Shown here in pieces: positions 47,938-59,506 of a stretch of 64,000 bases of DNA. Source of the stretch: Rhizophagus irregularis (taxonomy: Eukaryota; Glomeromycota; Glomeromycetes; Glomerales; Glomeraceae); NCBI RefSeq assembly GCF_026210795.1, contig NC_089429.1, forward strand, positions 4,464,001 through 4,528,000, written 5' to 3'. The notes below the pieces were generated by a model that was not told the DNA's origin, searched no databases, and worked only from the letters and a program-made list of their open reading frames with translations. Numbering within the stretch: position 1 is the stretch's first letter; each line of letters begins with the position of its first letter. Position numbers and translations under genes: made by a program.

Positions 47938-49130
47938 TTAAAGATACAATGATTTTTGGAAAAATGATTGAGCCATAGCAGGAGTAATTTGTGCACATGC
48001 TACTGTTAAAGTAAAATAAGGATCAGGGCAATTTTCTACATAATTTCTATTTCTTTTCAACCAGCCTTTAATTGAAGAAAAAGCAGTTTCAATTGGGTTT
48101 AAATCTGGTGAGTATGGTGGAAGAAATAAAATTTTACATCCAATTGATTCAATAAAATTAACTAAAAATTCATCATGATGGATTTGAGCGTTATCCATTA
48201 TTAAAACACTGTTCTTTTGGGGAAACGGATTCATATTTGGAAGCTATATGCATGTGTAACGCATAAATATTTGTTAATTTTTGTCCTATTAATTAAAAAA
48301 AGTCAAGCTAAAAAATTACACTTACTACTTTAGCCAAAATAAAATTAATAAATCGTTCTTTAGTACAACTTCCTTGCATAATATCTAATGAAATAATCCC
48401 ATCTAAAGACAAAGCTGGAAGTAACGTATAACGTGTTCCTCTAACAAATACAACTTTTTTTACCGCTGCTTGATTTCGCGGAGAATACCCATATTGTCTA
48501 CAGGATGTACGTTCATCTTTTGAACTTTCATCTATAAAAATAAGTTGTTCAGGTTGATAATATGTTCCAATAGTCATTATATAATGACCACATAAAATAT
48601 CACTCCTTTCTTTAGCGTGTTTTTCTAACTTTTAAATTAAAAATAAATTTAATTAATAATTTCAAATTTTAAAATAAAATTAGATCGTTAAATTTGAATA
48701 AACCTTTTTATGTGTAATTCCACAATACTTCAAATAACGCCATATTGTTGTATTGGAAACCCTTTTACCGGTTCTTCTTGCCATCTCAACAGCCATTTCA
48801 TCTAAATACATATCAGGCTTTTCTTTAATCATTTGTATCAAGATCTTTAAAACAAAAATTAAAATTTAATATACTAAAATAAATAATAAACACATTTTCA
48901 TAAAATTATATTATACAAACTTTTATGTCTGAATTATTAAAAATTTTTCTTTGTCCCTTTTGATCTTGTATTGGATCTTTAACATCTTTCCAAAGTATAT
49001 AGTAATTTAATACTCTATATATTGTTTTTTCGCTTACATAAAGAAATCTAGAAATTTTTTCTATCGAATAACCATCATTCCATAAATATACAATTCTCCA
49101 TTTGATATCTTCACTATATTTTTTTGGCAT
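47938..49130 (-). CDS. DD34E transposase (IS630-Tc1-mariner superfamily), 4 exons
   Basis: Proposed exons on minus are 48921-49130, 48704-48844, 48326-48628 and 47938-48243, all phase 0, giving 319 residues. The start is the ATG of MPKKYSEDIKWRIVYLW. Residues 1-60 form a helix-turn-helix (GYSIEKISRFLYVSEKTIYR). A second DNA-binding half lies in exon 2 (MYLDEMAVEMARRTGKRVS, ending ITHKK). The catalytic core is complete: D at about 150 (IFIDESSKDER), D at about 235 (LIMDNAQIHH) and E at about 270 (PYSPDLNPIE), with 34 residues between the last two. DDE enzymes of this group cut and paste DNA in the nucleus using two metal ions. Introns are small and the first donor is GTTTGT. The frame is intact, so the enzyme may be functional. 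Members normally duplicate only TA, which does not fit the 8-bp repeats at this element's flanks. Confidence 0.85.
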
Positions 49131-49342
49131 ATTCTAAAGAAAATATACATTTTAATATACTTATAATGAAAATTTCACACAATTTTATATCTAAATAATT
49201 AAAATTTTGACCAACTTTACTAAAGTTCAGCTCGTAATTTCGAATAAACAGAAGGAGAAGACCAGGGACAACGTCAAAAAAAAAAATAAATAAATATTTA
49301 TTCACGTATTTATCATATTTATTTTGTGTTCAGTTTGTGTTC

Positions 49343-49415
49343 GGTGTGTTCGGTGTGTTCGATCGGCAAAATGATCACCATTTTTGAATTGTCAACATTT
49401 CTGAAAACGGCAATA
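49343..49415 (-). repeat. Right terminal inverted repeat
   Basis: Exact reverse complement of 45808-45880. It ends CGGCAATA and is followed directly by AGTGTATT, the same 8 bases that precede the left terminus. Confidence 0.9.
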
Positions 49416-49640
49416 AGTGTATTTCTTTTAGAAAATAATGTGATATTTCATAAAAAATATTTTTTCTTACTATTTTTATTTTTAAACTACTTGAATTTAT
49501 AATTAATGAAAGAATTAATTCAAAATTCATGTCAGGTCATTTTCAAATTTTTATCATCTCAGTTCTTAATTTTTATATTACATTTATTTTTTATATAAAA
49601 TTTTTTTAAATTAAACTTCTTTTTCCAAATATACTATAAT

Positions 49641-52600
49641 CTCCACTTTGGCCAAATGAAATCAACTTCATTTATTAATTAAAAGTTGTTCAAGCATGTT
49701 GAAACCACTTGAATATTAATTTTCATGAATATAGGTATAGTGCTTAGAGAAAATTGCATTTCTTGATGATATTAACTCTCTTTTCTGTTTTTTAATTTAG
49801 AGCGTAATATTTCCACTTTGGGCAAATGAAATCAACTTTATTTATTAAATGAAAGTTGTTCAGGCAGGTTGAAACTACTTGAATATTAATTTTCATGAAT
49901 GTAGGTGTAGTGCTCAGAGAAAATTGCATTTTTCTTGATGATATTAATTCTGTTTTCTGTTTTTTAACTTAGAGCGTAATATTTCCACTTTAGACAAATG
50001 AAATCAACTTTATTTATTAATTGAAAGTTGTTCAGGCAGGTTGAAACCATTTGAATATTAATTTTCATGAATGTAGGTGTAGTGCTTAGAGAAAATTGCA
50101 TTTTTCTTGATGATATTAACTCTCTTTTCTGTTTTTATTTAGAGCGTAATATTTCCACTTTAGACAAATGAAATCAACTTTATTTATTAATTGAAAGTTG
50201 TTCAGGCAGGTTGAAACTACTTGAATATTAATTTTCATGAATGTAGGTATAGTGCTCAGAGAAAATTGCATTTTTCTTGATGATATTAACTCTCTTTTCT
50301 GTTTTTATTTAGAGTGTAATATTTCCACTTTAGACAAATGAAATCAACTTTATTTATTAATTGAAAGTTGTTCAGGCAGGTTGAAACCATTTGAATATTA
50401 ATTTTCATGAATGTAGATGTAGTGCTTAGAGAAAATTGCATTTTTCTTGATGATATTAACTCTCTTTTTTGTGTTTTAATTTAGAGCGTAATATTTCCAC
50501 TTTAGACAAATGAATCAACTTTATTTATTAATTGAAAGTTGTTCAGGCAGGTTAAAACAACTTGAACATTAATTTTCATGAATGTAGATGTAGTGCTTAG
50601 AGAAAATTGCATTTTTCTTGATGATATTAACTCTCTTTTTTGTGTTTTAATTTAGAGCGTAATATTTCCACTTTAGACAAATGAATCAACTTTATTTATT
50701 AATTGAAAGTTGTTCAGGCAGGTTAAAACAACTTGAACATTAATTTTCATGAATGTAGGTGTAGTGCTCAGAGAAAATTGCATTTTCTTGATGATATTAA
50801 CTCTCTTTTCTGTTTTTTTAATTTAGAGCGTAATATTTCCACTTTAGACAAATGAAATCAACTTTATTTATTAATTGAAAGTTGTTCAGGCAGGTTGAAA
50901 CCATTTGAATATTAATTTTCATGAATGTAGGTATAGTGCTCAGAGAAAATTGCATTTTCTTGATGATATTAACTCTCTTTTCTGTTTTTTTAATTTAGAG
51001 CGTAATATTTCCACTTTAGACAAATGAAATCAACTTTATTTATTAATTGAAAGTTGTTCAGGCAGGTTGAAACCACTTGAGTATTAATTTTCATGAATGT
51101 AGATGTAGTGCTTAGAGAAAATTGCATTTTCTTGATGATATTAACTCTCTTTTCTGTTTTTTTAATTTAGAGCGTAATATTTCCACTTTAGACAAATGAA
51201 ATCAACTTTATTTATTAATTGAAAGTTGTTCAGGCAGGTTGAAACTACTTGAATATTAATTTTCATGAATGTAGGTGTAGTGCTCAGAGAAAATTGCATT
51301 TTTCTTGATGATATTAACTCTCTTTTCTGTTTTTTAATTTATAGCGTAATATTTCCACTTTGGGCAAATGAAATCAACTTTATTTATTAAATGAAAGTTG
51401 TTCAGGCAGGTTGAAACTACTTGAATATTAATTTTCATGAATGTAGGTATAGTGCTCAGAGAAAATTGCATTTTTCTTGATGATATTAACTCTCTTTTCT
51501 GTTTTTATTTAGAGCGTAATATTTCCACTTTAGACAAATGAAATCAACTTTATTTATTAATTGAAAGTTGTTCAGGCAGGTTGAAACCATTTGAATATTA
51601 ATTTTCATGAATGTAGATGTAGTGCTTAGAGAAAATTGCATTTTTCTTGATGATATTAACTCTCTTTTTTGTGTTTTAATTTAGAGCGTAATATTTCCAC
51701 TTTAGACAAATGAATCAACTTTATTTATTAATTGAAAGTTGTTCAGGCAGGTTAAAACAACTTGAACATTAATTTTCATGAATGTAGGTGTAGTGCTTAG
51801 AGAAAATTGCATTTTTCTTGATGATATTAACTCTCTTTTCTGTTTTTTTAATTTAGAGCGTAATATTTCTACTTTAGACAAATGAAATCAACTTTATTTA
51901 TTAATTGAAAGTTGTTCAGGCAGGTTGAAACTACTTGAATATTAATTTTCATGAATGTAGGTGTAATGCTCAGAGAAAATTGCATTTTTCTTGATGATAT
52001 TAACTCTCTTTTCTGTTTTTTAATTTATAGCGTAATATTTCCACTTTGGGCAAATGAAATCAACTTTATTTATTAAATGAAAGTTGTTCAGGCAGGTTGA
52101 AACTACTTGAATATTAATTTTAATGAATGTAGGTATAGTGCTCAGAGAAAATTGCATTTTTCTTGATGATATTAACTCTCTTTTCTGTTTTTATTTAGAG
52201 CGTAATATTTCCACTTTAGACAAATGAAATCAACTTTATTTATTAATTGAAAGTTGTTCAGGCAGGTTGAAACCATTTGAATATTAATTTTCATGAATGT
52301 AGATGTAGTGCTTAGAGAAAATTGCATTTTTCTTGATGATATTAATTCTGTTTTCTGTTTTTTAACTTAGAGCGTAATATTTCCACTTTAGACAAATGAA
52401 ATCAACTTTATTTATTAATTGAAAGTTGTTCAGGCAGGTTGAAACCATTTGAATATTAATTTTCATGAATATAGGTATAGTGCTTAGAGAAAATTGCATT
52501 TCTTGATGATATTAACTTACTTTTCTGTTTTTTAATTTAGAGCGTAATATTTCCACTTTGGGCAAATGAAATCAACTTTATTTATTAAATGAAAGTTGTT

Positions 52601-52810
52601 CAGGCAGGTTGAAACCACTTGAATATTAATTTTCATGAATGTAGGTGTAGTGCTCAGAGAAAATTGCATTTTTCTTGATGATATTAACTCTCTTTTCTGT
52701 TTTTTAATTTAGAGCGTAATATTTCCACTTTAGACAAATGAATCAACTTTATTTATTAATTGAAAGTTGTTTAGGCAGGTTGAAACTACTTGAATATTAG
52801 TTTTCATAAG
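49641..52810. repeat. Minisatellite of about 170 bp, about 19 copies
   Basis: The anchor (T)TTCCACTTT recurs at 49811, 49983, 50153, 50323, 50495, 50667, 50837, 51010, 51179, 51352, 51522, 51694, 51866, 52038, 52208, 52379, 52551 and 52721, plus a divergent first copy at 49641. Variants (GGGCAAATG against AGACAAATG; GAATCAAC against GAAATCAAC) recur in groups. For example, the TATAGCG/GGGC type at 51352 and 52038 lies 686 bp apart, which is four units. That indicates higher-order repeats. No open frame. It starts some 220 bp beyond the transposon. Confidence 0.9.
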
Positions 52811-53312
52811 ATTTCATTTTTTTGTAGCTGTATTAACTTTAGAACACTTATTACAGCTTATGTAATTATTTTAAATTATAAAAATTAATTTATATTATTG
52901 GCTAATTATAATCACATGATACTATTTGATTTAATAATTTAATAAAATATTATTATTTAAAATTAAATTCATATAAATGCAACTAATATTAATAATTATA
53001 ATTTAAGCAGTAAATTTATTGACCAATTCTTGTACATTCTATGCTCAAATTTTGTAATTTCTTTGATCAAATCAATATAAATTCAGTATAAATTATGGTC
53101 AATCATACAAATGGTGCATTTTTGTGATATGGAATTGTGCATTTTCCTGTATCCTTATATATAGTTTAGATACATTATTTTTAAGAAAAAATTGTATAAA
53201 TCTTATTAAAACATGATTTTTTATAGGGTCTAATTATAATAAAATTTTATTATTCAGTAACAATTCAATTTATTTATATCAAAGAATTTTTTTAATTATA
53301 AATGTTATATTT
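52811..53312. other. AT-rich intergenic region
   Basis: No gene was recognised. It may form the interior of the Helitron-like sequence whose 3' end follows, but no 5' TC terminus was identified. Confidence 0.35.
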
Positions 53313-53348
53313 GGGGGACGAAGTCCCCCAGCAAATCGCATATTCTAG
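53313..53348 (+). mobile_element. Helitron-like 3' terminus (hairpin plus CTAG)
   Basis: GGGGGAC-GAA-GTCCCCC (53313-53329) is a GC-rich perfect 7-bp hairpin. Fifteen bases later comes CTAG followed by T (53345-53349). A subterminal hairpin followed shortly by CTRR-T is the described 3' end of Helitrons. The body and 5' end were not found, so this may be a short non-autonomous copy or a fragment. Confidence 0.5.
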
Positions 53349-53454
53349 TTTTTTATAAAAAATTGATTGAAATTTTTTATTAAATTTTACAATTTTAATA
53401 AATAAATGGTTTTCTAATAGTACTATTCTCTAAATAAAATTAATTATTATTTAT

Positions 53455-53812
53455 GGCATAATGTTAGGGCAAAAATGTTACTAGAAGGTAAAAGCATTTT
53501 TGAATGGAATGTTATTATTGAGAAAAATTGTACATATACTTGGGTTGGAGTATGTTCATCAGAAAATTTTATTTATGAAACTTTGCAGGGACTCAATCTA
53601 CTGGATGGGTATTAGTAGTTATATTAAAAATTATTGTCAATTATCTGGATGGAACAAAAGTTACAGTTCACTTAAATATGAATAAAAGAATTTTGCTTTT
53701 ACAGCCAATGGTACAAAATATCTAGAAGTATCATCATGGAATAATTTACTATCAAAGCTTTATCCAGTGACATAATTATGTTATCCTGGTCGAATTCAAA
53801 TTCAACATTGTT
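53455..53812 (+). pseudogene. SPRY relic of a BTB-SPRY gene (duplicate of 40370)
   Basis: Fragments FEWNVIIEKNCTYTWVGVCS, LNMNKRI and a C-terminal RIQIQHC-stop match the SPRY domain, with several frameshifts. Both flanks also match the relic at 40370: upstream TTATTTATGGCATAATRTTA, downstream GGAATTTAAAAGAATCTTT. The whole stretch is therefore part of a segmental duplication. Confidence 0.75.
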
Positions 53813-55149
53813 AAAAGATATTTAATTGTGTAAAAATTTTTATTTAGCTAACAACAGAGTTTTGGAATTTAAAAGAATCTTTTTAGTAGATCGAGATTAT
53901 TTAATTCGTTCAAAAAATATGTTTACATATGAAATATTATTAGTTCTATTATTATTTTCTTTTTTTCTTAATCGATCGAACCACGTGAACAAAACATAAT
54001 CAAGGCTATAAATGTAAACATTTTGATAGGAGATTGAAAGTGACGTAAATAAAAATTACATTAGCCATAGTTACTTTGTCTATTTACTAAATCCGCATCC
54101 CTTTAACCATAGTTATTGACCTCCAAGTCTTACCATGCTAATCAACTTTTTAATTCTTGGAATCAACATAAGTCAAACAAGCCTTTTCACGACGTCTAGG
54201 TATTAGTTATACTGTGAAGTACCAGGCGAATGCCGAATGGATACAAACACATACTCTTACGGGGTAATAGATATATATATCGGAAATGATATGAGAATTT
54301 GGAACACCATCATAGTCAGCGCGGAAAAAAACCTTGGAAAAATTTTGGAAAAATTCTGGTTAAATATAAAAATTCTGGTTTTAGATGGTATTACCAAATA
54401 TATAATAATCTTTTAACTTTTTTTTATTCATGCATATACAATATGGAATAACCAGAAAAGACGTACTGGCTTTAAATAATCATATTGTAATAAACTACTG
54501 AAATAATAAATAATAAAATTAAAGATAAAAAACTTTTTTGCAATATAAATTTATTAAATGAAATTTCCGGTATTTACAAAATATTCCAGAAATCTGCTAT
54601 GCCACAACCGAACAATTTTGGGATTAGAATCAAGTTATATGTTTCCAATGCAGTTGTAGATGAACTTTCAACTATAAAAGACAACCTGCTATAAGTCTTC
54701 AAGATAAACTCCATCAAGCTCGACAATATCAGTTCTTGTTTTTTGGAATCACAACACATTGATAAAGCTATCAGCCACCTACTAAAATAAAAAAAAGAAA
54801 GTTAATCTCCAGCGTACAGGATTACAATTTATCAGTTCCCATTTTTACCTTTACCCCTGGTACGCGAGATAGAATTAAGGTTCTGAACTTTTGCCAATTT
54901 GTCCATGTCCAAAAGTTTTAATTTCGACCAGTGCAATTTTCCGATAATGGAACTAGTTTAAGAGAACTCCTTCAACCTCATCCAGGACTTCAAGCTCAGC
55001 GCAATTCTCACAGATAATAATTTTCTCAATGTGGGTAATAGAAAACCTTTTGATTTTAGCGTACCAAAAGACCTCATCCCTTTATATCAAATGGGCCTAT
55101 ATAATCTAATACGAACAACAAGAAGAAAAAAAAAATACCCTTACTTTTA
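53813..55149. other. Inserted region with possible coding relics
   Basis: This part, absent from the paralogous segment before copy 4, contains minus-strand open stretches at 54574-54759 and about 54960-55080 (with CENCAELEVLDEVEGV). They look like remnants of a leucine-rich or F-box-type protein. The evidence is weak and frames are broken. Confidence 0.3.
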
Positions 55150-56085
55150 GAAGCCGTGAATGGCTAAACAAATTAAAGACAAGGAAAGAATTTCACGAAC
55201 GTGAAGTAGAATATCAAGCACAAATACTAGCTGATAAACAAGAAATGAAGCTTCTTGGCACATCGTACAACAGATTGGAACATCGCAAGTGTTTAATATT
55301 CGTTCTAATAGAATATAGAATGCTTATCATAAACGGATAACTTCTATTCTTGATCATCGTAATAAATACAAGCATCTGAGACACGTCGCCCAGCTTGATC
55401 AAGAATATAGAGAATTTGAATTGAAATATTTCAATTTTGCTATTGCAAGTCACCCCAATATCACGATAAAGGCGATACTTCTGATGAACCAAGACTCTTG
55501 AATTGCGCCCTAATAAGTGTGATATTAATGTTAATCTCAATTTAGACTCGTTTAAGTCGTCTCATATGATTAATAAACCTTGACCTATGGTCAATCCTGA
55601 TACCGGCTGTGCTAGTTCTCCTTTTATGAAGTAAAAGTTTCCTACCATCACGCCCAATCATCTGTTACCCTGTGGACTCCCAGTTGGTTAGGCTCTAATG
55701 ACTATTATTTTTTAATTTTCTCTGTAATGAGTCCAGATAACCCTTTTCAAGTAGCTATATAGGATAACACTTTAGTCTACATCTACAAAATATTCATCAT
55801 TTTTGACATAAACAATTTAGCATAGTGTGAATCACTCCACCTCTGACAGTATTTACAGGTGGCCAAAGAAAATACGGACCATTTATAATTTTCCTTACTT
55901 GGTTGTTTTCTCCTCTTGGCGGGAGAGTCCCATGAGTGATCTTGGATCCCTCTCTTCTTCAAGGTCAGAGATCATCGCCTCCTTAGGATCACGATTTGGT
56001 TGTTAGGGTTAGAATTATTCTTGGCTTAATGTATATTTTGTCCTTATAGTTTGTACTGCAACTTTGTACCTTCTGCGTTATAAAA
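55150..56085 (+). pseudogene. Degraded coding sequence, probably of a mobile element
   Basis: A plus-strand stretch reads as protein with at least one frameshift and one stop (ARNYKHLRHVAQLDQEYREF-like segment near 55370-55420, then LRPNKCDINVNLNLDSFKSS near 55506-55565). The sequence is less AT-rich than the window. It ends in TGCGTTATAAAAATAAAT just before the point where similarity to the copy-4 segment resumes (TATCTAATCC), as expected for an insertion. The family was not identified. Confidence 0.35.
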
Positions 56086-56221
56086 ATAAATATCTAATCC
56101 TCCAAGAATGTGTACATCAAGCAGGCCTCGCTGGATAATAATAATTTAAATTTTTAACCGGTGTAGGTCGATCATCTCCTTCATTAAGGTGTGGCTAATA
56201 ATGTCGAATATATTTTTTCCC

Positions 56222-56330
56222 ATAGGAATGGTACAACATAACACAAATGCGAGCAAATACTAATTAAGTATTTAAATTCCTAAAATATAATCATTTATAT
56301 ATTTCTATTTTCTTTTTTTTTAAAAAAAAA
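56222..56330 (+). promoter_or_regulatory. BTB-family upstream block, copy 5
   Basis: The motif GGTACAACATAACACAAA is at 56230-56247, 84-101 bp before the ATG. The T-run/A-run block (56314-56330) abuts the start codon. Nearly identical to the block of copy 4. Confidence 0.5.
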
Positions 56331-57722
56331 ATGAGAGGAAATTCATTAGAAAAAGATTTGAGCTTATTAATAAATAATCAAAAATATAGTGATATAGAAA
56401 TTTTATGTGAAGATGAAAAAAAATTATATGGTTGTAGAGCAATTTTAGCAGCAAGATCCGAAGTATTTGATAGATTACTTTATAATGGGATGAAAGAAAG
56501 TTATGAAACCAAAATTTCTTTTCCAAAGATTAATTCTGCTGGTATGAAAATTGTATTAGAATATACTTATACGGGATCAATTAAAATAGAATCATTAACA
56601 AAGGATAATATAATTGAAGCATTTTATGCTGCTGACTATTTTCAATTACCAGATCTTCAGGATTTTATTATGAATACATTCAAAAATACATTAGAAAAAA
56701 ATTGCGATGAAAATTATTCACCAGAATTACTATCTAAACTTGCAGAGAAAATGCCATTAACAGAAGATAATATTCTACTGAATTTATTGGTTGAAGCGGT
56801 AGCAGTTATACCATTAAACACCATTGAATTTGGTCGATTGTCTATTACAGGACTTAGATATCTTTTATCTTATACACATGAAGAAGAACCTCTTTTTGCA
56901 ACCCCAGAATATGAAGTTTTTCGATATGGCGCTATCCTTGCAGCAAAACAAGTTTCAAATGAAGCATATAATACTCTTATGGAACAGTTACCAAATTTAG
57001 AACAAATAAGACAAGAGAATCCAGTACAAATAAAAAACAAAATTATTGACGATCACCAAAAAGTTGCCAAAGAGTTGGAGCCTTTAGTTAAATTAATTGA
57101 TTTTAGGCGAATCAAAGGTCAAATATTAGTTAATATTATTGAGCCGCTTGGCATTACCCCAATTGAAATTATTTTAAATGTTTATCGATATAATACATTA
57201 TCGTTTAATTCAGATTTAAATGATACCCGAGGCAATTATGTTTATGATGAGTCAGCATGTGGATCAAAACTTATTATTGAGGATAATGGAAAAGTCGTAT
57301 GTGCACCAAATAATCTTACTGATTGGCAAAGTGTTAGTGTTAAAGTAGCTTTAGGAAATAAAGATGTTTTTGAATGGGATGTTATTATTGAGAAATGCTG
57401 TACAAGTGCTGCTGTTGGAGTATGTGCATCAGAAAATTTTAATTATGAAACTTGGGCAGGATATCAAGCTACTGGATGGGTATTATCCTCCCAAGGTAGT
57501 AGTGTTAATTCAAATGTATGGTTAGGAAATTATTGCCCTTCATTCGGAGATGGCACAAAAATCACTGTTCACTTAGATATGAATAAAAGAACTTGCGCTT
57601 TTACAGTCAATGGAACAAAATATCCAGAAGTATTAGCTTGGAATAATTTACCATCAAAGCTCTATCCAGTAGTATCATTAAAATACCCTGGTCGATTTAG
57701 AATTCAACCTCATAAAAAATAA
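56331..57722 (+). CDS. BTB-BACK-like-SPRY protein (copy 5)
   Basis: A single frame of 463 codons, MRGNSLEKDL at the start. The BTB half is almost identical to copy 4 (for example, KYSDIEILCEDEKKLYGCRA). Differences are concentrated from the BACK-like linker onward (LSYTHEEEPLFATPE against LSCTHEKEKSFATPE) and in SPRY (DVFEWDVIIEKCCTSAAVGV against NFFEWDVIIEKFCESAAVGV; ASENF against ALENF). It ends HKK-stop. It is the duplicate partner of copy 4. A role as ubiquitin-ligase adaptor is a family-level inference. Confidence 0.9.
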   Translation: MRGNSLEKDLSLLINNQKYSDIEILCEDEKKLYGCRAILAARSEVFDRLLYNGMKESYETKISFPKINSAGMKIVLEYTYTGSIKIESLTKDNIIEAFYAADYFQLPDLQDFIMNTFKNTLEKNCDENYSPELLSKLAEKMPLTEDNILLNLLVEAVAVIPLNTIEFGRLSITGLRYLLSYTHEEEPLFATPEYEVFRYGAILAAKQVSNEAYNTLMEQLPNLEQIRQENPVQIKNKIIDDHQKVAKELEPLVKLIDFRRIKGQILVNIIEPLGITPIEIILNVYRYNTLSFNSDLNDTRGNYVYDESACGSKLIIEDNGKVVCAPNNLTDWQSVSVKVALGNKDVFEWDVIIEKCCTSAAVGVCASENFNYETWAGYQATGWVLSSQGSSVNSNVWLGNYCPSFGDGTKITVHLDMNKRTCAFTVNGTKYPEVLAWNNLPSKLYPVVSLKYPGRFRIQPHKK

Positions 57723-58334
57723 TAGTGAAATTATAGAATAAAATTTTTTTATTGAAACTGAAAATGAGGACTTGAAAAAGATAATTCGAAAAAATAATGT
57801 TCTAAATATTCTCAAGTGATGTTATAGCTAATTAAAAATAAGTTTTTAATGATGATTAATTTAAATGTTTAGAATTCATAACTATCATTGCCTGAATATT
57901 ATAAATATGATATTGAACTAACTGATTGATTAATGTTTCTGCAACTAACAAATATTTTAATGTATTAAATCGGGAAATAAATCCTTCTAAATTACTAAGC
58001 CATGCTGATCAAAATATTTTTCGAGATTCGTTATGATTTTTGAACACATGATTTATTATAGATTAGATTATTATTGAAATCACAAGACTTTGATAAAATG
58101 ACTAGCTATTTTAGTTCGATTATACTGTATCTACTAATTAAGTAAATGATGTTCTGTAAAAAAAAATGTCATTATTTATTTACTGTTTATTTATACTATT
58201 ACCTCCCTACAGTAGCATTAAATTTCTAAATTTGTAAAATATCGACACTTCACTTTATTTATAAGGTATACTGAATAGAATTTATCACTGAAATAAACTA
58301 CAAAATCTTTCTTTCCTAAAGAAATTCAAAAATA
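57723..58334. other. AT-rich intergenic region
   Basis: It matches the 3' flank of copy 4 for the first few hundred bases (for example, the GAGATTCGTTATGATTTTTGAAC words), consistent with the segmental duplication. No gene. Confidence 0.5.
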
Positions 58335-59190
58335 ATGAAGGAAATTCTTTAGAAAAAGATTTAAGTTTACTAATAAATAATTTATAGTAATATAGAAAAT
58401 TTTATGTGAGATGAAAAGAAATTATATGGTTTAGAATGATTTTAGCTGCGAAACCTGAAATGTTTGTAGTGAACTAAAAATTTCTTTTCCAACAATTAAT
58501 TTCTCTATTATGGGAACTATTTTAGAACACTTTTATACAGGATCAATTAAAGATAAAACCTTATCAAAAGATAATATAATCGAATCTTTTGATGCTGCGG
58601 ATTGTTACCAATTACTAGACCTTCAAAAATCTGTTTTCATAAATAATGAACTTTGAAGAATTATGCAAATAATCATTTATAGAATTATTGTAATTCTTAG
58701 TCCATGAAATTCCATAAGGGTTAGTTCAGAAATATGTGGAAATTCATACTACACCCCATATATCTTACATGGATCCAATATTTTAACCTTCGAATCCATA
58801 GATCTACGCGGAAAATACCATGTGTTTTGTCACAGGGTACTCGGAAGTATTGGAATTATTCAGATTTCCACATATTTACATTTTAAGTGGAAAAAATTTC
58901 CTGGAGCGATTCCATACATTAAGTACTATCGAATTTGGTCGGTTGTCTATTGTAGTTCTTAAATGATTTTTATGATGTTTTCCGGTATAGTGCTATACTT
59001 GCATCAAAACAAATTTCTGATGGCTGCTGCTACGAAAGAACGATTAAAATAATTAGAATAATTAGGAACTTAAACTCAGTTAAAGTGAAAAAAAAAAATT
59101 ATTACCGATCAAAAAGTTGCATTTTAATCATATTAAAGGTCAAATAATAGTTAATATCATTGGAGTCATAACATGATGGAATGAAAGTAA
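58335..59190 (+). pseudogene. BTB relic interrupted by a MITE
   Basis: It begins ATGAAGGAAATTCTTTAGAA, a frameshifted version of the family start, and follows the BTB through LEHFYTGSIKDKTLSKDNII and into the BACK-like region (TIEFGRLSIV, after 58920). A foreign 192-bp stretch (58717-58908) splits it. The SPRY part is lacking, although a FEWDVV-like trace occurs near 59461. Confidence 0.7.
58717..58908. mobile_element. MITE-like insertion in the BTB relic
   Basis: The inserted 192 bases are flanked by ATTCCATA on both sides (58709-58716 and 58909-58916). Inside, AAATATGTGGAAAT and ATTTCCACATATTT are inverted copies near the two ends, though not exactly terminal. An 8-bp target duplication would suit an hAT-type non-autonomous element. 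Confidence 0.5.
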
Positions 59191-59506
59191 GTTATGAAAT
59201 TGTATTCCTGAAATTAGTTAATATAGATTATGACAATAATTTATAAGATATTAATTTGAGAAGAATTTTAATACGCAATAGCTGAAGTTTTTATGCTGCA
59301 TATTATTTTCACTTGTTCAAAACTTCTAAAAATGTTATCATATACCGGAATACAATAGCCACTATTTAAAAACTTGTTATTTAATGAAATGCAGAAAGTC
59401 GCATGTCACTAAATATTAAATGGTGATATCGCGCATACAAAAATATTAAGCAGGTAATATTGAATGGGATGTTGTTTATAATGGGCTTGAATCGGGGCGA
59501 TTTAAG

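Larger units (their letters stand above)
45808..49415. mobile_element. Two-gene DD34E DNA transposon with 73-bp TIRs
   Basis: The 73 bases from 45808 (TATTGCCGTTTTCAG...) are an exact inverted repeat of the 73 bases ending at 49415. Further CGAACACAC-type words follow inside each end. AGTGTATT flanks the element on both sides (45800-45807 and 49416-49423), an apparent 8-bp target duplication. Inside are two convergent genes: a cysteine-rich, SAM-like protein (plus) and a DD34E transposase (minus). Both have GT-AG introns and undisrupted frames. Perfect ends and intact genes suggest a recent, possibly still active, insertion. Confidence 0.85.

Noticed and set aside
55214-55540. 108-codon open frame on minus
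   Set aside because: The plus strand of the same stretch reads more convincingly as degraded protein; the minus frame is probably a shadow.
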